NCBI GenBank assembly: GCA_035798135.1
Contig: JAPFBR010000006.1
Coordinates: forward strand, 1-64,000
Source: Sediminicola sp035798135
GTDB lineage: Bacteria > Bacteroidota > Bacteroidia > Flavobacteriales > Flavobacteriaceae
Direction: 5' to 3'
DNA: 64,000 nt
Position numbers and translations under genes: made by a program. Positions 19,748 through 29,009 of this stretch are shown here, one piece after another. The number at the start of each line of letters is the position of its first letter. Positions within the stretch are counted from its first letter, which is position 1. The notes beneath the pieces are model-generated. The model searched no databases, was not told where the DNA came from, and saw only the letters and a list, made by a program, of their open reading frames with translations.

Positions 19748-19783
19748 CAATGTTCTTTTATAATTTAGTAATATTTGGTCCCT

Positions 19784-19816
19784 CAAAAATAACCATTGCC
19801 CACAGTAATGATTCAA
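19784..19816 (-). promoter_or_regulatory. Candidate promoter of the aminotransferase-dehydratase-wza-wzc operon
   Basis: The minus strand carries TTG (19814-19816), 22 bases, then TATTTTTG (19784-19791), fitting the Bacteroidota TTG / TAnnTTTG pattern with slightly long spacing. The -7 box lies 36 bases from the ATG at 19747. Confidence 0.5.
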
Positions 19817-19967
19817 AATTATTCCATAATTCGTTCAAGCATAAAAATAATCGGTCAACGGACAGTTGAACATTAATATCCTAAGAGATATAAAATGCAA
19901 CACATTACCACAATCCCCAAAAACTTATAAATACGCCCTTTAACGACTATATTCACTACTAAAGAAT

Positions 19968-19975
19968 TATATTTG
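19968..19975 (+). promoter_or_regulatory. Candidate -7 element for the ugd operon
   Basis: TATATTTG matches TAnnTTTG 36 bases before the ugd ATG in the divergent intergenic region (19748-20011). No clear -33 TTG was found at normal spacing. Confidence 0.4.
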
Positions 19976-20011
19976 TCATCTTTGAACCCTTTTAGATAAG
20001 TACAAAGCCAA

Positions 20012-21409
20012 ATGAAAAAGACAACAAAAATATGCTGTATTGGAGCCGGGTACGTTGGCGGTCCAACCATGTCTGTAATTGCAAGTCAATGTCCAGAGAT
20101 TCAGGTCACTGTAGTTGATATCAACGAAAATAGGATAAACCAATGGAATGACGAAGACTTGGAAAATTTACCGGTCTACGAGCCAGGACTTAAGGAAATA
20201 ATTGCTGCCACAAGAAATAAAAATTTATTTTTCTCAACGGCAGTTGACAAGGCAATTGAAGAAGCCGATATTATTTTTATATCTGTAAATACTCCTACCA
20301 AAACCTATGGTAAGGGTAAAGGACAGGCTGCCGATTTGAAATATATTGAGCTTTGTGCTCGAAATATTGCCAAGGTTGCAAAAACTGATAAGATTGTGGT
20401 AGAAAAATCTACCCTTCCCGTAAGAACGGCTGGGGCCATAAAGAGTATTCTTGAAAATACTGGCAATGGTGTCAATTTCGAAATCCTTTCCAATCCTGAA
20501 TTTTTGGCAGAAGGAACCGCGGTAGATGATTTGTTAAATGCCGATCGGGTATTGATTGGTGGGGATGAAACCCCTTCTGGCCAAAAGGCCAAAGATACCC
20601 TTAGTGCTATTTACGAACACTGGCTACCCAAAGAACGTATTTTACAGACCAATGTTTGGTCCTCGGAATTATCAAAATTAGTTGCAAATGCTTTTTTAGC
20701 CCAAAGGGTATCCTCCATTAATTCTATTTCAGCATTGTGCGAACGTACAGATGCCAACGTAGCTGAAGTGTCAAGGGCCATCGGTTTTGACAGTAGAATT
20801 GGATCTAAATTCCTTAATTCCTCTGTAGGTTTTGGTGGATCTTGTTTCCAAAAAGATATTTTGAACCTTGTTTATATCTCCAGAAGTTTTGGACTCCATG
20901 AAGTTGCTGATTATTGGGAACAGGTGATCATCATGAATGATTACCAAAAAAGGCGCTTTGCCGAAAATATCATTTCCTCATTATACAATACCGTATCCGG
21001 AAAAAAAATAGTGATCTATGGTTGGGCCTTTAAAAAAGACACCAACGACACAAGAGAATCCGCCGCTATATACGTAGCAGATGCATTATTGGAGGAGAGG
21101 GCTGAGATTATAGTATACGATCCTAAAGTTTCAGAAAAAACTATTTACGCTGATTTAGATTACCTGAACACCAGATCACCTGAAGAGAACAGAAGGTTGC
21201 TCAAGGTTGTTAATGATCCTATTAAGGCGACCGAAGAGGCACATGCCATTGCCATATTAACAGAATGGGATGAATTTAAGACCTATGACTGGGACAGCAT
21301 TTACAAGAAAATGTTGAAGCCTGCTTTTGTTTTTGACGGAAGAAGACTTTTAGAAACCGAAACAATGAACGCCAAAGGATTTGAATACTATAAAATAGGG
21401 CAGTCTTGA
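20012..21409 (+). CDS. ugd: UDP-glucose 6-dehydrogenase, animal-type
   Basis: 465 residues. It oxidises UDP-glucose to UDP-glucuronate with two NAD+. The N-terminal Rossmann motif is CCIGAGYVGGPT. Further landmarks are SVNTPTKTYGKGKGQAADLK, EKSTLPVRTA, SNPEFLAEGTA, the catalytic cysteine in GFGGSCFQKD (near 277), and WAFKKDTNDTRESAAIYV. These segments closely follow human UGDH as I remember it, rather than the shorter enterobacterial Ugd. It overlaps the next gene, UDP-glucuronate epimerase, by four bases, which points to coupled production of UDP-GlcA and UDP-GalA for the capsule. Confidence 0.93.
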   Translation: MKKTTKICCIGAGYVGGPTMSVIASQCPEIQVTVVDINENRINQWNDEDLENLPVYEPGLKEIIAATRNKNLFFSTAVDKAIEEADIIFISVNTPTKTYGKGKGQAADLKYIELCARNIAKVAKTDKIVVEKSTLPVRTAGAIKSILENTGNGVNFEILSNPEFLAEGTAVDDLLNADRVLIGGDETPSGQKAKDTLSAIYEHWLPKERILQTNVWSSELSKLVANAFLAQRVSSINSISALCERTDANVAEVSRAIGFDSRIGSKFLNSSVGFGGSCFQKDILNLVYISRSFGLHEVADYWEQVIIMNDYQKRRFAENIISSLYNTVSGKKIVIYGWAFKKDTNDTRESAAIYVADALLEERAEIIVYDPKVSEKTIYADLDYLNTRSPEENRRLLKVVNDPIKATEEAHAIAILTEWDEFKTYDWDSIYKKMLKPAFVFDGRRLLETETMNAKGFEYYKIGQS

Positions 21410-22434
21410 AAATATTAGTTACAGGAGCAGCTGGATTTATAGGCTATCATTTATGTGAATCCCTTTTAAAAAAGGGCTTTACCGTTATCGGTATTGATAA
21501 TATAAATGATTATTATGATCAAAGGCTGAAATTTGGGCGTCTTGCCGAACTGGGCATTACCAAAGAAGATGCCGAGATTGCATTGAATAGGTGTGAAAGT
21601 AACATTCATGGGAGTAAATTCACCTTTGTTCGTATAAATTTAGAAGACAAGGAACACTTATCCAAACTCTTTGAAGATGAAAAATTCACTGTAGTCTGCA
21701 ACCTTGCCGCCCAAGCAGGAGTGCGTTATAGCTTAGAGAACCCATCTGCCTATATAGATAGTAATATTGTTGGCTTTGTCAACTTATTGGAATGCTGTAG
21801 GTATCACCAAATTGAACATTTGGTCTATGCAAGTAGCTCCAGTGTGTACGGACTTAATAAAGAGGTGCCTTTTTCCACTAAGGACAATGTGGACCATCCC
21901 ATTAGTTTGTACGCCGCCAGTAAAAAAAGTAATGAGTTGATGGCACATACTTATAGTCATTTGTTCGGGATCCCAACCACAGGCCTTCGATTCTTTACGG
22001 TCTATGGACCTTGGGGAAGACCCGACATGGCCCTTTTCCTTTTTACAGATGCCATTATAAAAAATAAACCCATTGATGTTTACAACTATGGGAACATGGA
22101 AAGGGATTTCACTTATATTGATGACATTGTTGAGGGCGTAGAACGAATATTGATTGAATCCATTGCGAAGCGCAAGGAAAGATCCTTATATAAGATCTAT
22201 AACATAGGGAACAACAATACCGTAAAATTGACCGATTTTATTGCAACTATAGAAGCCAAACTGGGGCTTATCGCCCAGAAAAATATGCTCCCCATGCAAC
22301 CTGGGGATGTTTCCAAAACCTGGGCCAATGTGGATGATTTGATCAAAGACTATAAGTATAGCCCCAATACACCCATTAAAGAAGGAGTTTCAGCATTTAT
22401 CGATTGGTACAAAGCCTATTATAAAGTGGATTAA
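21406..22434 (+). CDS. UDP-glucuronate 4-epimerase
   Basis: 342 residues from a TTG start overlapping the ugd stop (TTGA). Extended SDR fold: NAD site TGAAGFIGYHL, INDYYDQRLK near the N-terminus typical of GlcA epimerases, AQAGVRYSLENP, and catalytic YAASKK near residue 168. It interconverts UDP-GlcA and UDP-GalA. Position directly after ugd fits this role exactly. A generic UDP-sugar epimerase is the alternative. Confidence 0.9.
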   Translation: MKILVTGAAGFIGYHLCESLLKKGFTVIGIDNINDYYDQRLKFGRLAELGITKEDAEIALNRCESNIHGSKFTFVRINLEDKEHLSKLFEDEKFTVVCNLAAQAGVRYSLENPSAYIDSNIVGFVNLLECCRYHQIEHLVYASSSSVYGLNKEVPFSTKDNVDHPISLYAASKKSNELMAHTYSHLFGIPTTGLRFFTVYGPWGRPDMALFLFTDAIIKNKPIDVYNYGNMERDFTYIDDIVEGVERILIESIAKRKERSLYKIYNIGNNNTVKLTDFIATIEAKLGLIAQKNMLPMQPGDVSKTWANVDDLIKDYKYSPNTPIKEGVSAFIDWYKAYYKVD

Positions 22435-22560
22435 TTCTTTAAACGGGATGTAAATAGTCCTATTTTTGCTCTACCCTGGACATTTGTAACAGATATTTAC
22501 GCTAAAACATTTGGCCCTTCATTATTCTAATTGATATCTTTATTAAACTACTTTTAGTGT

Positions 22561-23841
22561 ATGAGGACAAGTAAGATTGGTATTATAGGTTTGGGTTATG
22601 TGGGTATGCCATTAGCCCATTTGTTTAGTAATCGTTATCCTGTAATTGGCTATGATTTAAGTAGTAAAAGGGTTAACGAACTCAATTTAGGAACAGACCA
22701 TACTTTGGAAATTTCCAAAGAACAATTGGAATCGGTATTAAAACCTAATGATTCTGAGGAAAACGGACTTTTCATTACCAATGTGGCCGCTGAATTAAAA
22801 AGTTGCTCTATCTATATTGTAACCGTACCTACACCAGTCACCTTAGAGCACAAACCAGATCTTTCCGCACTACAAATGGCGTGTATTACCCTTTCCAATT
22901 TCCTTGAACAAGGTGATATTATCATCTTTGAATCTACTGTTTATCCAGGTGTCACCGAGGATTATTGTGTGCCTATATTAGAAAAGCATAGTGGTCTTAT
23001 ATTTAACAAGGATTTCTTTGTAGGATATTCCCCAGAACGAGTAAACCCAGGAGATAAAAAACATACTGTCGATAAAATTTTAAAAGTCACCTCTGGCTCA
23101 ACCCCTAAGACAGCACTAAAAATTGATGAATTATATGCATCCGTCATTTCCGCTGGAACGTATTTGGCACCTTCCATAAAAGTGGCAGAGGCAGCAAAAG
23201 TCATTGAAAATTCCCAAAGGGATATCAATATTGCTTTCATCAATGAATTATCTAAAATTTTTAATCTAATGGGCCTAGATACCCAAGCAGTATTAAAGGC
23301 GGCGGCAACAAAATGGAATTTCATGCCCTTTACTCCAGGCCTTGTCGGGGGGCACTGTATTGGCATAGACCCCTATTATTTGGCAGAAATAGCACAGCAA
23401 CATCATTATAATCCTGAAATAATTTTAGCTGGCCGACGCATGAACGATAGCATGGGGCATTATGTGGCTGCCGAAGTGATTAAATTGCTAACCAAGAAGT
23501 CATTATCACCAAATGCATGCGACATATTGGTTTTGGGCATTGCCTTTAAGGAAAATTGCCCAGATGCCAGAAACTCCAAAGCTGTAGATGTGGTAAGGCA
23601 ATTACAAAGCTATGGTGCCAATGTTACCGTTGTAGATCCTTGGGCAAATCCAGATGATGTTCTTATGGAACATGGAATACAAACACTGAAGATAATTCCG
23701 GTAAAACTTTTCGATGCTATTGTCCTTACTGTGGCCCATCAGCAATTTATAACGCCGGACCTAACCTCATTTTTGGCTGAAGGTGGTATTATTTATGATG
23801 TAAAGGGAATCCTCCCTTATCCAGTGGACGGAAAACTTTAG
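22561..23841 (+). CDS. WbpO/TviB-like UDP-HexNAc 6-dehydrogenase
   Basis: 426 residues. Nucleotide-sugar dehydrogenase of the UDP-N-acetylglucosamine/galactosamine type. Motifs: GLGYVGMPLAHLF, VPTPVT, FESTVYPGVTEDYC, SPERVNPGD, catalytic cysteine in GLVGGHCIGIDPYYL (near 265) and GIAFKENCPDARNSK. It yields a HexNAc uronic acid precursor such as UDP-GalNAcA. It is clearly different from the ugd two genes upstream, so the locus encodes two separate uronic acid routes. There are 126 bases without a gene before it. Confidence 0.9.
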   Translation: MRTSKIGIIGLGYVGMPLAHLFSNRYPVIGYDLSSKRVNELNLGTDHTLEISKEQLESVLKPNDSEENGLFITNVAAELKSCSIYIVTVPTPVTLEHKPDLSALQMACITLSNFLEQGDIIIFESTVYPGVTEDYCVPILEKHSGLIFNKDFFVGYSPERVNPGDKKHTVDKILKVTSGSTPKTALKIDELYASVISAGTYLAPSIKVAEAAKVIENSQRDINIAFINELSKIFNLMGLDTQAVLKAAATKWNFMPFTPGLVGGHCIGIDPYYLAEIAQQHHYNPEIILAGRRMNDSMGHYVAAEVIKLLTKKSLSPNACDILVLGIAFKENCPDARNSKAVDVVRQLQSYGANVTVVDPWANPDDVLMEHGIQTLKIIPVKLFDAIVLTVAHQQFITPDLTSFLAEGGIIYDVKGILPYPVDGKL

Positions 23842-24015
23842 ATCACTTTGATTGTTTCCAGCACCAATTACCCTCTCACTTTTTCAAAAACTCCCTTTCT
23901 ATATACGTATTTAATAAGCACTTAGATTGCGCTTTTGTGTGTAGCACGACAAGTATTTGTGCATTTCATCGATTTTTTAGTTAACAAAGTGTTAAATACG
24001 GCTTTGGCGTGATCC

Positions 24016-24038
24016 ATTACGCTCTGTCTTAGCGTAAT
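24016..24038. promoter_or_regulatory. Hairpin in the 415-base leader before the beta-helix gene
   Basis: A perfect 8-bp stem (ATTACGCT/AGCGTAAT) with a seven-base loop lies within the gene-free stretch 23842-24256. There is no T run after it, so it is unlikely to be a terminator. It could be an operator or a leader structure. I see no ORF or known riboswitch in the rest of the gap. Confidence 0.35.
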
Positions 24039-24256
24039 ACCTTCCAAAGAACAATAGTTGTTCTATCCATTAAATTTTTACTTCTAAAGAAAGTACAAAG
24101 TATAACTAAAAGAGTGACAAGTCATTACGAAAATTTACTTTATGTTAAAAAGAAATGTATTTCATCGAAAATAACGATCCTTTTACCGATAATTTTAAAA
24201 TATAAAGTAATATTGTTTCACCCAAGTAGTTTTACTATTAATCCCTTAACCTAATT

Positions 24257-26095
24257 ATGATGATGCCCCACCCTACAAAAATCAAATCATTGATCCTGCT
24301 CATTTTTGTCATTTTTTTCCAAATTTCCTGTGAAAAAGACTCCGACTTATTCTTAGAAGCTGTTTTAATTCCAGACAATCCCGTTGATATTGAGAATACT
24401 ACAGGATCAGAAACGGAAGAAGTAACACTCGTTTCTAAAACTGTTGAATTATCTCCAACCAATGATGCCTACGTTCAAGAAGGAAAAGGATACGATGATA
24501 ATATTATTCGCTTACAACCTACTTATAGAACGAGTTACTTAATGTTCGATTTGAGTACCGTAGAAGGACAATTAGAAAACATTGAATTAAAACTTACGGT
24601 AGATACTGATGATGGCGATGGGACTATCAAAGTCTTCAAAGCTTCCCATAGTAATTGGACTGAGAGTAAAATAACTTCAACCACCGCTCCCTTAAAGGAG
24701 AGCGAATTGGCTTCCATATCTAAAGCTTATAAGGTTGGGGCCACGGAGAAAATAAATATTGACAAAAATCTCATTAAAAATGAGATGATCAGTTTTGTAT
24801 TGACGCAAGAAGACGGAAATGACATTTCTATAGTCTCCAAAGAAAACCCAAATTCCAATGGCCCAAAACTTATAGTAACGTATAAAACTACTGAAGATGG
24901 TGAGGCTACTGCGCCAGCAGAAGAAGAACCTGAAACAACAACCAATACTACCTCTGATGCCTCCTTTGTAAACTTCAGCACATTTGGTGCAAAAGGAGAT
25001 GGCACAACGGACGATACGCAGGCAATTCAGGCTGCTTTGAATAAAGAAGGCAAGCTTGTTGCAAACGCTGGGGCTACATTTAAGATTAGCGGTACACTTA
25101 AAATAAATCAAAGTTTTGAACATTCTATAGATTGGAATGGTGCAACAATATTAACATCTTCCACTTTAAACCCAATGATCAATATTGATAAAAGGGCTTC
25201 TAATGGAGGTACTACAAGTATGTCTAATCTCTTGGTGGATGGGAAAGCAAAAGCAACCAGGGGAATTCAAATACAAAGCCGTGTGAATTTTAAGGATGTA
25301 CAACTTACCGATTTTTTTCAGACTAGTTCATCAAGTCCAGCTGCAATTTATCTTCAGGTGTATAATGATGAAGATTCGATGGGAGATTATATGTTTGATG
25401 GCTTGATTATTACTAAAACGGTTGGCGCATCAAATGGAAGCATAACTGATTCTTGGGGAGCTTCCAATAGTATGCTATTGTACTGGAAAGAAATACCATC
25501 CTCTCCTACAAAAGTAACAATACAAAATGGCTCTATGAATAATTCATGGGGTGAAGATGCTGGCCTTCTTTATATTTTGGATCAAACTGGCAATGGTGTT
25601 TCTGGGAGTTTAGGCTCTGTAGAAATAAAAAACATGACTTTCTTTGATTCCGAAAGAAGAGCTGTTAAAGGGTTCTCTGGAAATGTAACATTTGAGAATT
25701 CAACTTTTACAGACCCTTTACCTAGTAATCCAAATATACAGAAAGGCACTAAATCAGGATTGGTTGTTTTTGGTGGAAATAATCTTATGAGTAATATAAA
25801 ATTTAATAATTGTGAATTTGTAAGTAGAGGATATGATGGTAGAGTCATAGGCATAAATGCAAAAGATGTAGAAATTTTAAACAGTACGTTTAAAGCAGGA
25901 GCAGACTTGGCGTTTACAAAAAAAATTGGAGATGTACTTGTATGCAATAACACTTTTGAAAGCGGTGGAAGAATCTATGGCTACAATATAAGTTTATCAA
26001 ACTTTATAGGTATGATTTCCATAGGAAATAATACTGCACCATCCGGTTATAATGAACTAAATATAGCTAAGTGGACTAGCGTTAATTGCAATTAG
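24257..26095 (+). CDS. Beta-helix lipoprotein with DNRLRE-like module, pectate-lyase-3 type
   Basis: 612 residues. A lipoprotein signal ends in FQISC (cysteine near residue 24). Residues 60-210 resemble a DNRLRE/CBM96-type module (NDAYVQEG, SYLMFDLS, WTESKITSTTAP). An acidic E/T/A-rich linker follows. From about 235 (FVNFSTFGAKGDGTTDDTQAIQAAL) there is a pectate-lyase-3 superfamily right-handed beta-helix to the end. It sits between the uronic acid genes and the flippase, so it may cleave or trim the locus polymer at the cell surface. Substrate and catalytic residues are not identifiable by eye; a purely structural or binding role is possible. Independent transcription is likely, since long gaps lie on both sides. 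Confidence 0.82.
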   Translation: MMMPHPTKIKSLILLIFVIFFQISCEKDSDLFLEAVLIPDNPVDIENTTGSETEEVTLVSKTVELSPTNDAYVQEGKGYDDNIIRLQPTYRTSYLMFDLSTVEGQLENIELKLTVDTDDGDGTIKVFKASHSNWTESKITSTTAPLKESELASISKAYKVGATEKINIDKNLIKNEMISFVLTQEDGNDISIVSKENPNSNGPKLIVTYKTTEDGEATAPAEEEPETTTNTTSDASFVNFSTFGAKGDGTTDDTQAIQAALNKEGKLVANAGATFKISGTLKINQSFEHSIDWNGATILTSSTLNPMINIDKRASNGGTTSMSNLLVDGKAKATRGIQIQSRVNFKDVQLTDFFQTSSSSPAAIYLQVYNDEDSMGDYMFDGLIITKTVGASNGSITDSWGASNSMLLYWKEIPSSPTKVTIQNGSMNNSWGEDAGLLYILDQTGNGVSGSLGSVEIKNMTFFDSERRAVKGFSGNVTFENSTFTDPLPSNPNIQKGTKSGLVVFGGNNLMSNIKFNNCEFVSRGYDGRVIGINAKDVEILNSTFKAGADLAFTKKIGDVLVCNNTFESGGRIYGYNISLSNFIGMISIGNNTAPSGYNELNIAKWTSVNCN

Positions 26096-26121
26096 AGTTT
26101 TACAAGACATAAGAATCTGAT

Positions 26122-26165
26122 ATTAAGAATGGATTTTGGTTTTAAAACCAAAATCCATTCTTAAT
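26122..26165 (+). terminator. Palindromic terminator after the beta-helix gene
   Basis: A perfect 22-bp inverted repeat without spacer, 26 bases past the stop at 26095, followed by an AT-rich stretch rather than a clean T run. It probably separates the beta-helix gene from the flippase operon and could work in both directions. Confidence 0.55.
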
Positions 26166-26373
26166 TTGATATATTATGCTCGAATCAAAATGAATTAACT
26201 TAGTTTTGTTGGATAGGCCATTTATTTATCATTACTTGATATTAGTAAATATTCAAAAAAAAAACCAACTTATTTAATTCAGCAATCAAAAATCGAATTG
26301 ATTATTCATACTTTTAAAATTTAATTAATTAAAAAAATAAATCGACAATCAATAATGATTTTTGACAAATACT

Positions 26374-26381
26374 TATATTTG
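26374..26381 (+). promoter_or_regulatory. Candidate -7 element for the wzx operon
   Basis: TATATTTG matches TAnnTTTG, about 139 bases before the flippase ATG, in the very AT-rich gene-free region 26166-26520. A 13-base direct repeat (26351-26363 and 26403-26415) flanks it. No clear -33 box; tentative. Confidence 0.3.
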
Positions 26382-26520
26382 TACTTACTTTAAAAGTGTT
26401 AAAATAATGATTTTTTTACAGTTAGATTTAAGCAATTTTGAGTCCTTTTTATACCTCAGATAAAATTTACATGAATATTATTTCAATAAATTTACATTTA
26501 TTTTGAGGACTCTTGATGCA

Positions 26521-27822
26521 ATGACCTATTTGACCAATTTTACAGATCGTTTAAGAAAAAGTGAATTAGTAAATGATTCTTTCTGGGCTATATTTGGTAA
26601 TGTTCTAGGAAAGGGGTTATCTCTGTCAGCCGCAATAATAATTGCAAGAATATTAGGAAAAGAAGTTTATGGGGAATTAGGAATTGTTGGTGGAACTATT
26701 GGAACCTTTATAATTTTTTCAAACTTTGGGCTAAATTATACAACTACTAAATATATCGCCGAATACAAAAAGACTAAACCTGAATTATTACCTCAGATAA
26801 TTAAATCTTGTCAGAAATTGACAATGATATTTAGTGGCATTTCCACTTTGGCCCTATTTCTTGTTGCGGATTATGTTGCCGTTTATTTACTGAAATCACC
26901 AAAATTTAGTTTTCCCCTTCGCCTGATCGCCATTAGTATTTTATTTGGTTCGTTGTGTAGAACTCAAACTGGTATACTTGCAGGTTTCGGAAAATTTAAG
27001 GAATTGGCCAAAATAAACACGATAATTGGTGTTATAACTTTTGTGTCAGGTATTTTATTAACCTATTTATATAGTTTTATTGGTGCCTTAATGGCTTTAA
27101 TGATAATGCATATTATGAATTATTTGCTGAATAAGTATTTCATAAATCAACAAATAAAATCAGCCGAAACAAATATAAGAGAAAAATTTTCAGTCAAAGA
27201 AATTTTAAATTTTTCGATTCCAGTTGCTTTACAAGAAGCCTTTTACTCAGTCATAACCTATTCCTTTGGGTTATTACTGGTTCAATACTCCAATTATGGA
27301 GAGGTGGGTCTTAATTCAGCCGCTGTATATTGGAGTGCTATTATTTTATTTATTCCAGGAATCCTAAGAAATGTAATATTGTCTCATTTGGCATCCAATC
27401 TAAGTGATAAAAAACGACACATAAGAATATTAAGAATTATACTCTTATTTAATTTTTCAATAACTTTCTTTCTTTCTGTAATAATTTACTTTCTATCGGA
27501 CTACATTGTATTGTCTTATGGCGATAATTTTTCGGGCCTTAAAGATGTTGTTAATATCTCTGTATTTACAACTATTTTTGTAAGCATGAGTAATGTTTAT
27601 GCTCAAGCATATATGTCGGAAAATAAAAATTGGCTTATGTTAATTTTTAGAATCTTGAGAGATAGTTCAATTTTAATAATTGCATTTTACCTGATAAATG
27701 AAAATAATGGAGTTAATGGTGCTTTATCATTAGCAAAAAGCGCATTGTTCTCGAATATTATTTTCTTAGCTTTAATGAGTATAGTATATGAATTAAAACT
27801 AAAAAGAAAGCATAATTCATAA
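26521..27822 (+). CDS. wzx: Oligosaccharide flippase (Wzx-like)
   Basis: 433 residues from the ATG at 26521; a TTG six codons upstream is in frame, but GAGGA at 26505-26509 suits the ATG. Multipass membrane protein of the MATE/PST superfamily with about twelve hydrophobic segments. The N-terminus (SFWAIFGNVLGKGLSL, ARILGKEVYGELG) is typical of Wzx. It flips the lipid-linked repeat unit across the inner membrane. It starts an AT-rich block and overlaps the polymerase gene by one base. Confidence 0.9.
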   Translation: MTYLTNFTDRLRKSELVNDSFWAIFGNVLGKGLSLSAAIIIARILGKEVYGELGIVGGTIGTFIIFSNFGLNYTTTKYIAEYKKTKPELLPQIIKSCQKLTMIFSGISTLALFLVADYVAVYLLKSPKFSFPLRLIAISILFGSLCRTQTGILAGFGKFKELAKINTIIGVITFVSGILLTYLYSFIGALMALMIMHIMNYLLNKYFINQQIKSAETNIREKFSVKEILNFSIPVALQEAFYSVITYSFGLLLVQYSNYGEVGLNSAAVYWSAIILFIPGILRNVILSHLASNLSDKKRHIRILRIILLFNFSITFFLSVIIYFLSDYIVLSYGDNFSGLKDVVNISVFTTIFVSMSNVYAQAYMSENKNWLMLIFRILRDSSILIIAFYLINENNGVNGALSLAKSALFSNIIFLALMSIVYELKLKRKHNS

Positions 27823-29009
27823 TGAAAAAACTAATTTTCTTAATTTCATTTTTTTCTTATAGTGGTTATTATGCCGGTCTTGCAATTATTTTATCACTAA
27901 ATCTTTCCGAATTATCAAGATTTTATTCAGTTCCTATTAGAGTAGTGATGGCATTATTAATGATTATAATCATTCACAGACATAAAAATCTTTTAATCAA
28001 AAACAAAAACTCTCATTATATAATATTATTTATTGTCTTTTGGGTTTTTTATTTATTGAAAGTTCTATATACAGAATCAATTACAACAAATAATGAATTA
28101 AGACGTATTTGGTATGAATACCCGCTTTTCGCTTTTTTATATATTATTATGCCCTTTTTAGCATTCTATTCAATAGATTTCTACAAATACAAAAAAATTA
28201 TTCTAAATGGATTTATATCTTCTGGCTTTATATTGGGACTCGTTAGTCTATTTTTATATGGTAAATATTTAGTACAAGGAATTGGACGATTAAATTTAGT
28301 ACGTTATCAGACAGGAGAAGAAGTTCTTAGCCCTTTAGCACTATCCTATTCTGGCGCATTAACAATAGTATTATGTATCTATAAATTCGTAATTCTAAAA
28401 GAAAAGAATAAATTACAAATCCTATATTTATCCTCTACTATAATATTATCTTTTATAATGTTCTTACTTGGATCTTCAAGAGGTTCTGTTATTGCTTTAA
28501 TGCTAACTCTTCCATTGTTCTTAATTTATAGCCCCATAAAACAAAAATTTGGACTAATTTTTCTCTCAATACTGTCAACTCCAGTTATAATATGGGCCTT
28601 GGAAGCAAGCGGAAGTAGCATATTTACAAGGATGGGAAATACAATAGAAGATAAAGGGGGAGGTCGAGAATCGCTTTGGAAAAATGCATTCATGCATTTT
28701 ATTGAACATCCAATTTTTGGGGGAAAAATTGAAATTGGTGGTATTTACCCTCATAATATTATTTTAGAAATACTTATGGCAACTGGTATTTTGGGCACAA
28801 TTCTAATTTCACCAGTTATTATTAAAGGCTTTAAATTGGGAATAGAAAATTTACGGTATGATAAAACTAACCTTTTTGTAATTTTAATTATGATTCAAGG
28901 ATTAACCCAACATTTATTTACTGCTGGTTTTTATACTTCAACATTATTGTTTGTTCCTTTAGCAATATTGTTTAGTTTATCAAAAAAAAACTTGCAGTAT
29001 GAAAATTAA
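27822..29009 (+). CDS. wzy: O-antigen ligase/polymerase family membrane protein (Wzy-like)
   Basis: 395 residues with roughly ten to twelve hydrophobic helices. The Wzy_C-type region shows GSSRGSVIAL and, in the last third, HNIILEILMATGILG, as in O-antigen polymerases and ligases. Position straight after the flippase favours the polymerase role. The ATG shares its A with the flippase stop codon, and its end overlaps the next glycosyltransferase gene by 11 bases. Very low GC, typical of serotype-specific genes. Confidence 0.86.
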   Translation: MKKLIFLISFFSYSGYYAGLAIILSLNLSELSRFYSVPIRVVMALLMIIIIHRHKNLLIKNKNSHYIILFIVFWVFYLLKVLYTESITTNNELRRIWYEYPLFAFLYIIMPFLAFYSIDFYKYKKIILNGFISSGFILGLVSLFLYGKYLVQGIGRLNLVRYQTGEEVLSPLALSYSGALTIVLCIYKFVILKEKNKLQILYLSSTIILSFIMFLLGSSRGSVIALMLTLPLFLIYSPIKQKFGLIFLSILSTPVIIWALEASGSSIFTRMGNTIEDKGGGRESLWKNAFMHFIEHPIFGGKIEIGGIYPHNIILEILMATGILGTILISPVIIKGFKLGIENLRYDKTNLFVILIMIQGLTQHLFTAGFYTSTLLFVPLAILFSLSKKNLQYEN

